Below, piece after piece: positions 33,426 to 38,833 of a DNA stretch of 38,833 nt (its first letter is position 1; each line of letters starts with the position of its first letter). The translations under genes and the position numbers were made by a program. The notes below the pieces were generated by a model. It saw only the letters and a list, made by a program, of their open reading frames with translations, searched no databases and had not been told where the DNA came from. This stretch comes from Streptomyces tateyamensis (GTDB lineage Bacteria; Actinomycetota; Actinomycetes; Streptomycetales; Streptomycetaceae): contig NZ_PYBW01000113.1 in NCBI RefSeq assembly GCF_003205575.1, positions 1 to 38,833 of the forward strand. Reading direction: 5' to 3'.

Positions 33426-33692
33426 CCTGCGGACCGTCCGTCCGCGCTCTGCGGACCGAACCTGCGGACCGTCCCGACTCAGCCGTCCGCCCGTCCGCGT
33501 CGGCGGACCAGTGGACCAGCCGTCCGTCCACGTCAGCGGACCGGCAGACTGACAACCTTCGGGCCGACCACGGCCTGCCGCCCGGATCGCGACGAACAGC
33601 GAGACACCCGCCGTCGACCGCCACGCGGACGATCTGAACGCCGCGACCGCGGAGCTGGCAGTCCCTCGGGATGGCACCGCCCAGGAACGGCA

Positions 33693-33754
33693 CCGCGAGT
33701 CACTCCTGGAATCGCTCCGCGAGTGACTCCTGGAGTCGCTCCGCGAGTCACTCC
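33693..33754. repeat. 2.6 copies of a 24-bp repeat carrying GAGTNACTC palindromes
   Basis: Units begin at 33693, 33717 and 33741. Each contains a 9-bp palindrome: GAGTCACTC (33697-33705), GAGTGACTC (33721-33729) and GAGTCACTC (33745-33753), exactly 24 bp apart. In one frame the unit would encode RESLLESL, so a decayed protein repeat is an alternative. Confidence 0.8.
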
Positions 33755-33759
33755 CCGAA

Positions 33760-33787
33760 CGGATCACGGATCACGGATCACGGATCT
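33760..33787. repeat. four tandem CGGATCA heptamers
   Basis: CGGATCA at 33760, 33767 and 33774, then CGGATCT at 33781. They start 6 bp after the 24-bp array, and the set resembles a small iteron cluster. Confidence 0.8.
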
Positions 33788-33841
33788 ACTACCCCTCCGG
33801 GGGGCGGCTTCGCCGCACCCGATCCCCTCCATGCCACCTCC

Positions 33842-34062
33842 CCGAGCAGCCGCCAGCGGCCCTGCATGCCGAGTGCGCGAAGTGCCACGACCCGGTGCCG
33901 CAGCCGGGCATCTGCAAGGTCTGCTCCGGGCTCGGCGAACGGCAGGTCGCGGTCGGCGGCGGTGTAGCCGCGACCCACGGCGGTGCCGCCCGCGCCCGAG
34001 AAGCGATGCGCGCCGCCAAGACCGGGCTCGGCATCGGCGCACTCGTCCCAGCCAGCCGCTAG
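33842..34062 (+). pseudogene. duplication, copy 2: relic of the zinc-ribbon 3' end
   Basis: This encodes AECAKCHDPVPQPGICKVCS followed by a tail ending GIGALVPASR and a stop at 34060-34062, nearly the same as the intact gene's last 70 residues. There is no start codon or HTH domain before it. The frame is open upstream to a TGA at 33724. Many differences from copy 1 are silent. It is either the end of a second, deleted gene or a partial tandem duplication. Confidence 0.7.
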
Positions 34063-34100
34063 ACCAGGACGGCGGACCGACGACGGACGACACGAGCCTG

Positions 34101-34495
34101 CGGACCGTCCGCACCATTGGACCGGACTGCGGACCAGCGGACAAGGCAGCGGACCGCCCCGGCTCGTCCGTCCGTCCGTCCGTCCGTCCGCGGACCGAAC
34201 CAGCGGACCGTCCGCACCCGCAGACCGGGCAGCGCCCCGGCAGACCAGCGGACCAGACCAGCCGTCCGTCCGCGCTCTGCGGACCGTCCGCTCCAGCGGA
34301 CCGGACAGCGGACCGCCCCGGCTCGGCCGTCCGCCCGTCCGTCCGTCCGTCCGTCCGCGGACCGAACCAGCAGGCCGTCCGCACCCAGCTGTCCGTCCGC
34401 ACCTGCGGACCGTTCCCACTCGGCGGACCGAACCTGCGGACCGTGCCCGCTCGGCGGACCGTCCGCGTCGGCGGACCGAACCAGCGGACCGTCCG
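34101..34495. repeat. CGGAC/GTCCG palindrome array with GTCC microsatellites
   Basis: The 11-bp palindrome CGGACCGTCCG occurs exactly at 34101, 34204, 34280, 34455 and 34485, and once earlier at 33430. A 22-bp unit (GCGGACCGAACC, then W, then GCGGACCGT) lies at 33451, 34190, 34357 (imperfect), 34423 (ending GT) and 34471. GTCC repeats occur six times in a row at 34166-34189 and five times at 34337-34356. Spacing is irregular and many more CGGAC half-sites lie between. Confidence 0.85.
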
Positions 34496-34698
34496 CACAG
34501 ATCGGGGCCGGGCGCCAGTGCATCGCACGCAAGACCGTGATGATCTCGTGATCAAAATGCGGGAACGACTGAAGCGCGTCCAGCGTTCGTCCCCTCACAT
34601 CCCCCATCCATGCCGGCCGCCCGGCCACCGTCGCCTGCCTCCACCCAGGTCCGCACCGGTCGGCCGCGTCATCATCCACCTCCGAAGGAGAGCCCTTC

Positions 34699-35511
34699 CT
34701 GAGCCACCACTCGCGCCTCCCCGACAACACCACCACCGACTCCAAGCAGCTCGCGAAGTCCGTTAAGCTGGACGACCGTTGGCGCCTAGAGACGAACAGC
34801 CTCACCCCGGGCGGAGCAAGCAAGTGGCAAAGCCCGTCCTACGGCCGGGATTTGCCAGAAGCCCTCGCCCAGGGGGGCGAGGACGGTCCGGAGCTGCCGC
34901 GCGCGAGGGCGCACACGGCATCACCGGACCTGCACCGCCAGCCGGCGGTGCAGGAGGAGAAGCCCACCACCGCACCCGCCATCGCGCCTCCCGCTGCTGC
35001 CGCCGACGCACTCGCGCTCACCACCGTCAGCACCGCCGCCGCCGTGTCGTGCGACCAGCCACGCCCTGTGCGTGAAGCCGCCATCGCCACTCAGCGCCGC
35101 AAGCCCAAGCGCCGCCCGCGCGATGCCGAGAACGTGAAGAGCTGCAAGCGCACCGTCCGCTTCAACGCCGACGAGGACGCCGCGATCCGTCGGCACGCCG
35201 CCGCGATGGGCATCTCCGTCTCCGCGTACATCGCCCGCAAGGCCCTGGCCCAGGACACTGCGGACATCACCACCCGCGACGAGCAGCTGGACGCAGGCAT
35301 CGACGAGCTGGCAGCGCAGCGCCGGCAGCTCTCCGGCGTGGCCAGCAACGTCAACCAGCTCGCGCGCGACTTCAACTCCGGCGTCGACCTGGCGCCCGGC
35401 GTAGTGCGCGATGCCATGGCCGCCACGATGGCCGTGCTCGACGTGACCCGCACGGCCATCGTGCAGCTCGATGCGGCGGCGATGCGCCTGGCGAAGGCGA
35501 AGCGCCGTTGA
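34699..35511 (+). CDS. mobC: MobC-like relaxosome accessory protein
   Basis: The C-terminal half carries the mobilization-protein ribbon-helix-helix signature, KRTVRFNADEDAAIRRHAAA followed by MGISVSAYIARKAL. After it comes a helical part (RRQLSGVASNVNQLARDFNS) typical of MobC proteins, which help the relaxase bind and open oriT. The stop overlaps the relaxase start (TTGA). The N-terminus is uncertain. The only good ribosome binding site in frame, GAAGGAG, is 8 nt before a CTG at 34699 (270 residues). The first conventional start, TTG 34852 (219 residues), has a poor site and lies inside a hairpin arm. Later GTG codons at 34948, 35044 or 35134 are also possible. The first 100 or more residues are Ala/Pro/Thr-rich and disordered. 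Confidence 0.72.
   Translation: MSHHSRLPDNTTTDSKQLAKSVKLDDRWRLETNSLTPGGASKWQSPSYGRDLPEALAQGGEDGPELPRARAHTASPDLHRQPAVQEEKPTTAPAIAPPAAAADALALTTVSTAAAVSCDQPRPVREAAIATQRRKPKRRPRDAENVKSCKRTVRFNADEDAAIRRHAAAMGISVSAYIARKALAQDTADITTRDEQLDAGIDELAAQRRQLSGVASNVNQLARDFNSGVDLAPGVVRDAMAATMAVLDVTRTAIVQLDAAAMRLAKAKRR
34825..34882. other. candidate origin of transfer (oriT)
   Basis: Two hairpins in tandem just upstream of the mob genes. The first pairs TGGCAAA-CCCG (34825-34836, one unpaired base) with CGGG-TTTGCCA (34846-34857) around TCCTACGGC. The second pairs CCTCGCCC (34863-34870) with GGGCGAGG (34875-34882). Inverted repeats next to relaxase operons are typical of oriT, but I see no nic consensus I can name. 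It overlaps the 5' part of the annotated mobC frame. Confidence 0.4.
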
Positions 35512-37256
35512 TCAGCAAGCCGCGTCCCGGCTCCAAGACCATCGGTGCGCTGGCGTACCTCTACGGCCCCGGCAAGGCCAACGAGCACACCGACCCGCAC
35601 ATCGTGGCCTCCTGGGACGGCTTCACTCCCGACCCCGGCCGTGACCCGGGTGTCACTCTCACCCAGCTGCGCGATGCCCTGGACCTGCACGTCGTCCAGT
35701 ACGGCAAGTCGGTGAAGCAGCACGTCTACCACCGCCCTGTCCGTGCCGATCCAGGCGATCGGATCCTCAGCGACGAGGAGTGGGGCGAGATCGCCCGTCG
35801 GCTCGTGGCGGCAGCCGGCATCGCGCCTGCGGGCGACCCGGACGGCTGCCGCTGGATCGCGGTGCGCCATGCCGACGACCACATCCACATCCTGGCCACC
35901 ACCGTGCGCGCGGACCTCACCCAGGCCAACCTCTGGAAGGACCAGTACCGCGTCGAGGACGAACTCACCAAGATCGAGCACCAGTACGGGCTGCGTAGCC
36001 TCGCCGACACCAGGACCAGGGAGTACCGCGCCGCGATCCCCAAGCGCCCGACCGGCGCCGAGCTGCGCAAGGCCGAGCGCCTGGGCCTGGGCGAGCCGCA
36101 GCGCGTGAGCCTGCGCAACGCGGTGCGCCAGGCGCTGGCCGGGGCCGCCGACGAGCAGGAGTTCATCGCCCGGCTCGCCGCACAGGGCGTGCTGTTCGAC
36201 GTCCGCCGCGCGCCGTCCGGCGACGCGACCGGCTACAAGTTCGCCTTGCCCGGCGACGTCGGCGGCTCCGGGCCGCTCTGGTTCTCCGGCGGCAAGCTCG
36301 CCGCCGACCTGAGCCGGGGCAGGATTCTGGCGCGCTTCGCCGCTGGCATCGACCGGCCCGAGCACCACAGCCCGCAGTCTCGTCCGGCCTCCGGCCGGCG
36401 CCAGGCCAGCAGCACCGTCGACCGCGCCCTGACCACCCTCACCGACACGGACAGTGGTGATGACGGCCGCGCCGCCGCGACCATCAGCGGCGCCGTAGAG
36501 GTCCTGGATGCCCTTGCCGCCACCAGCACCACGCTCACCAGGAAGGAGTCCCTCCAAGCCGCCCGCGCCCTGGAGCGCACCGGCATCGCGCATACCCGCG
36601 CCGCCCGCAGCGACCTGCGGGCCATGCGCTCCGCCGCCCGCGCGATCCTCCAGGACGGCAGCGCCACGGGCGGGGGCGAGGAAGGCGCGGCAGCCGCCAC
36701 CATCCTGTCCAGCCTCCTCCTGCTCGCCATCCTCATCGCGAAGTGGCACGCCGCACGCGGCCACGAGCACCAGGCCGACGCCGCCCGTGCAGCCGCCCAG
36801 CATCTGCGCACGGCCTACGCCCGGCATGCCGCCGCACCGCTCGCCATCCTCGACGCCGAGGGCCGACGCCTGGCCCAGCCCGTTCAGGACCAGCAGGCCG
36901 AGACGGTGCGCCGCGCCCTGCCCGCCGACCAGGCCACCAGGCTGCTGGCCGAAGACGGCTGGACCGCACTGGCCGCCACCCTCGCCGAGGCCGAAGCCGC
37001 AGGCCACGACCCCGAGGCACTGCTCGCCCAAGCGAGCAGCCGACGCGAACTCGCCACCGCCGACTCAGCGACCGCCGTGCTCACCTGGCGCATCCGCCGC
37101 GACGCCGGACTCCCCCCGGCTGCGGCGAAGCGCAACGCGAGGGCCGGCGCGGCACGGGCCCGGACGGCCACCACCGACCGTTCCCGCCCCACCACGACGG
37201 TCCCCGCTGTCCAGGACCAGCCCGTCGCGTCGCCGATACTGCGCCCAAGGCGCTGA
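35508..37256 (+). CDS. MOBP-type relaxase (VirD2/MobA family)
   Basis: A 582-residue DNA transfer relaxase that would nick oriT and pilot the strand. The catalytic domain is residues 1-200: it begins SKPRPGSKTIGALAYLYGPG (with the candidate nucleophile Tyr17 in LAYLYG) and carries the three-His metal motif RHADDHIHI with His121, His125 and His127. A middle domain (about 200-310) and a long helical, Ala/Arg-rich C-terminus follow. Within that part, residues about 396-414 (TILSSLLLLAILIAKW) look like one membrane helix. Start is TTG 35508 overlapping the mobC stop. No transfer ATPase or T4SS gene is in the window, so mobilization by another element is likely. Confidence 0.85.
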   Translation: MISKPRPGSKTIGALAYLYGPGKANEHTDPHIVASWDGFTPDPGRDPGVTLTQLRDALDLHVVQYGKSVKQHVYHRPVRADPGDRILSDEEWGEIARRLVAAAGIAPAGDPDGCRWIAVRHADDHIHILATTVRADLTQANLWKDQYRVEDELTKIEHQYGLRSLADTRTREYRAAIPKRPTGAELRKAERLGLGEPQRVSLRNAVRQALAGAADEQEFIARLAAQGVLFDVRRAPSGDATGYKFALPGDVGGSGPLWFSGGKLAADLSRGRILARFAAGIDRPEHHSPQSRPASGRRQASSTVDRALTTLTDTDSGDDGRAAATISGAVEVLDALAATSTTLTRKESLQAARALERTGIAHTRAARSDLRAMRSAARAILQDGSATGGGEEGAAAATILSSLLLLAILIAKWHAARGHEHQADAARAAAQHLRTAYARHAAAPLAILDAEGRRLAQPVQDQQAETVRRALPADQATRLLAEDGWTALAATLAEAEAAGHDPEALLAQASSRRELATADSATAVLTWRIRRDAGLPPAAAKRNARAGAARARTATTDRSRPTTTVPAVQDQPVASPILRPRR

Positions 37257-37260
37257 TCGA

Positions 37261-37308
37261 ACATCAGCTGTGTGGCACAGGAAGCCTCCTGTGCCACACA
37301 GCTGATGT
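37261..37308 (+). terminator. 22-bp perfect hairpin terminator
   Basis: Arms 37261-37282 and 37287-37308 are perfectly complementary with a 4-nt loop (AGCC), starting 4 nt after the relaxase stop and followed by CGTTTTGATG. It is much longer and less GC-rich than other terminators here. A dual role as a recombination or protein-binding site is possible. Confidence 0.85.
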
Positions 37309-37400
37309 CGTTTTGATGTCTTCTGTCATAGTTGGGAACGCTTGCAGCCTGGTGTCCCTTGTCGTGTTGCCACCACAACCGACCAGCCAGAAGGACACCC

Positions 37401-37721
37401 ATGACCGACCACGCCAACACCGAACACGACCTCGCCGACCGCCCCGTCACCCGCGCCGTCCCACACCCCGAACCCCTGAACCCGCGCGGCATCGTCATCA
37501 CCTGCGCCGCCTGTAGCGCCTCCCGAGACTGGCTCCTGATCCAGGTCCGCACCCTCGTCTTCGTCCGCTGCCGCTGCGCTCACGAATGGCAGGCGCACGA
37601 CCTCGGTGCTGGAGACTTCGATGGCTCCTACAGCGGACCGGAGACGGAGTGGGACAGCTTCGAGCAGATGTACCGGGGCCTCGGCTTCGACGGGCTCCTT
37701 CGAGGCTGCTATCTGGGATAA
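37401..37721 (+). CDS. small Cys-containing (zinc-ribbon-like) hypothetical protein
   Basis: A 106-residue protein starting at ATG 37401 with AAGGA 7 nt upstream. The core has two possible metal pairs, ITCAACSASRDWLL and VRCRCAHEWQAHD (CxxC and CxC plus His), followed by an acidic, aromatic C-terminus (EWDSFEQMYRGLGFDGLL). No family recognised. A stand-alone gene after the mobilization operon's terminator. Confidence 0.6.
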   Translation: MTDHANTEHDLADRPVTRAVPHPEPLNPRGIVITCAACSASRDWLLIQVRTLVFVRCRCAHEWQAHDLGAGDFDGSYSGPETEWDSFEQMYRGLGFDGLLRGCYLG

Positions 37722-37864
37722 CGAGCGGTGTTGCAGCAGGTGCAACATCCAGCATGGGCGGCACGTGCCTTCGGCCTACTCCTTCCTGGGGGATCGACCT
37801 CGAGTCGGTCCCCCGGCCGGTTCTCGGGCCGGGGTCGTAGCTGATGCAACGATGTTGCGGTGGA

Positions 37865-38833
37865 TCAGGCGCTGCCAGGTCCGGTCTCGGAGACGGAACG
37901 TTCGGGCTGCCCGTCAGCATGCTGGGCTAGCGCCTCGAGTACGTCGGCGGTCGCGGTAAGGAGACGGGCGAACTGTTCGTCGGGCGTCAGGCTGTCGAGC
38001 CCGGCCCGGGTCAGGGTGGCTTTCCAGTCCCGGGTCCGGGAGTGGGCAGCTCCGGCGGAGCGCAGGCCCTGAAGGATTCGCAAGGGCGCGGTGAGCACGT
38101 CGGGATCGCCGCCGGTCACCTTCACCCAGGCATCAAGGGCGTTGATGGTGGGGGCCTTGGGATCGCTGCCGGGCAGAGAGCGGATCGCCTTGACGTCGAG
38201 GTAGTCGATGACGCCCTTCGTCAGCGTCAGGATCAGCGCGTCGGCCGCGCCCTGCTCACTGCTCGTGGGCAGGTGAAGGCCCTCGAAGGCGATACGGTCC
38301 GCGGGGTCCCAGTCTCTGTAGACGGGGCGGTCGGCAAGTCGGGACAGCGAGGTGCTGAATCGCCTTCGGCCTTCGAGCAGGCGGCTCACTGGATCGGGCG
38401 GACCGTCGACCCACTGTCCGAGGATGTCCCGGCGGTGGCGGGTTTCGTCTCGGCCGCCCCTGGGAGGAACGTTGAAGCCGAGCCAGTGGTCCCGTTCCTC
38501 GCTGGGGAGCTTGCTTCCCAGGTCTCCGAGTCGGGTCTCGATCAGGCCCTCCGGGTTCCTGCCCAGGGGCAGGAGCCATAGGCCCAGGCAGCTGAGCTGC
38601 TCGCTCGTCACGTGGTAGCGGGAGGGCTCGGAGGTGTAGCGGTTGAGGACTTCGCGCCGGAAATACACCTGGGTCAGGTAGTGCGGGGTTCCCCGGTCCT
38701 CGAAGTAGGTGCTGAGCTTCTTGGGGTCGCAGGTCGAGGTGATCTTCCCGCCCGTGTCGGGGTCGACGGCGATGGTGAACTCGGGAAAGCGGTCTTCCCT
38801 GGGATGCGAACGGGCTAGTACTACAGGGATAGA
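37865..38833 (-). CDS. large hypothetical protein, 5' end beyond the window
   Basis: The frame is open from the right edge (323 codons including the stop), so the N-terminus is missing; a GTG at 38668 is an internal codon, not a needed start. Visible features: RSHPREDRFPEFTIAVDPDT, then GTPHYLTQVYFRREVLNRY, a SEQLSCLGLWLLPLG block, GDLGSKLPSEERDHWLGFNV and PPRGG, then helical sequence to the end. The pattern (a Leu-Tyr-rich strand block, GDLG, LPSEE..W) is reminiscent of long uncharacterised bacterial proteins, but I cannot name a function. Acidic C-terminal tail. Confidence 0.65.
   Translation of the reverse strand, partial: SIPVVLARSHPREDRFPEFTIAVDPDTGGKITSTCDPKKLSTYFEDRGTPHYLTQVYFRREVLNRYTSEPSRYHVTSEQLSCLGLWLLPLGRNPEGLIETRLGDLGSKLPSEERDHWLGFNVPPRGGRDETRHRRDILGQWVDGPPDPVSRLLEGRRRFSTSLSRLADRPVYRDWDPADRIAFEGLHLPTSSEQGAADALILTLTKGVIDYLDVKAIRSLPGSDPKAPTINALDAWVKVTGGDPDVLTAPLRILQGLRSAGAAHSRTRDWKATLTRAGLDSLTPDEQFARLLTATADVLEALAQHADGQPERSVSETGPGSA

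Larger units (their letters stand above)
33395..34698. other. 1.3-kb repeat-rich non-coding region, candidate replication/maintenance locus
   Basis: No intact gene is supported, although stop-free frames run across it because of the repeats. In order it holds: a CGGAC-rich block (33430-33545), three GAGTNACTC palindromes at 24-bp spacing, four CGGATCA heptamers, the second copy of the zinc-ribbon 3' end, and a 400-bp CGGAC/GTCC array. It sits between the replication-type gene and the mobilization genes. A partly protein-like frame (33552-33726, containing HADDLNAATAELAVPRDG) may be the remains of a gene. Confidence 0.6.

Noticed and set aside
33430..34495. CRISPR array
   Set aside because: The repeats are 11-22 bp, irregularly spaced and overlapping, with no unique spacers of constant length and no cas genes nearby.
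33207..34766. 519-codon plus-strand frame through the repeat region
   Set aside because: Open only because CGGAC/GTCC repeats lack stops; the product is Arg/Pro/Thr low complexity and starts inside the zinc-ribbon gene in another frame.
19237..38833. integrase, excisionase or TraB gene inside the element
   Set aside because: I looked for tyrosine/serine recombinase and FtsK/TraB motifs in all the real frames and found none; they would have to lie beyond the right edge.

Overview
The window is high-GC actinobacterial DNA with strongly GC-biased third codon positions. It looks like Streptomyces or a close relative such as Kitasatospora: GTG and TTG starts are common, there is a chi-type chitinase promoter with 12-bp direct repeats, an XRE/TPR regulator sits next to an HATPase-type ATP-binding protein, and there is a large set of secreted proteins. 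I see two parts.

Part A (about 1-19,195) is chromosomal. It opens with the tail of what is probably an insertion-sequence transposase, abutting an aquaporin gene that has lost its first helix. Then come a multi-spanning membrane protein and a sortase-type LAYTG surface protein. A three-gene carbohydrate ABC importer follows (two permeases and a lipoprotein), then a secreted alkaline-phosphatase-fold phosphoesterase, a GNAT acetyltransferase, a class III CoA-transferase coupled to a Cys-rich pentapeptide-repeat protein, and a P/Q-rich protein. Next is a modular secreted GH18 chitinase with a recognisable chitin-type promoter, a small proline-rich membrane protein, a frameshifted secreted Ig-like protein and a Nudix hydrolase.

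Part B (about 19,196 to the right edge) looks like an integrated mobilizable element. Its left border is a 41-nt copy of the 3' half of tRNA-Gly(CCC), running from the anticodon loop to the discriminator base, still followed by the tRNA's own terminator. This is the usual scar of integration into a tRNA 3' end. Inside are three blocks. (1) 19.5-25.3 kb is an accessory block: a protein with an Asn/Gly-rich amyloid-like segment, a frameshifted helical-repeat protein, a two-zinc-site protein, and a two-gene operon led by a DUF4231/SLATT-like membrane protein. It resembles a biological-conflict (defence) island but is not a known system. (2) 25.4-32.2 kb is a regulator and metabolic block: the XRE/TPR regulator, the HATPase protein, a small membrane protein, a 36-residue polyproline ORF between two hairpins, then a tight operon. 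The operon encodes a kinase-kinase-nucleotidyltransferase fusion, a phosphotransferase-fold protein with an altered catalytic motif, an SDR and a Nudix protein. This is the best candidate for an undescribed pathway. (3) 32.3-37.3 kb is a mobilization block: a winged-helix/zinc-ribbon replication-type protein, 1.3 kb of iteron-like repeats including a duplicated 3' end of that gene, a hairpin-rich candidate oriT, a mobC-like gene and a MOBP-type relaxase. A 22-bp perfect hairpin closes the block.

No integrase or TraB-type translocase is visible. If present they lie beyond the right edge, where an intact tRNA-Gly(CCC) would also be expected. All family assignments are from reading motifs by eye; no database search was run.
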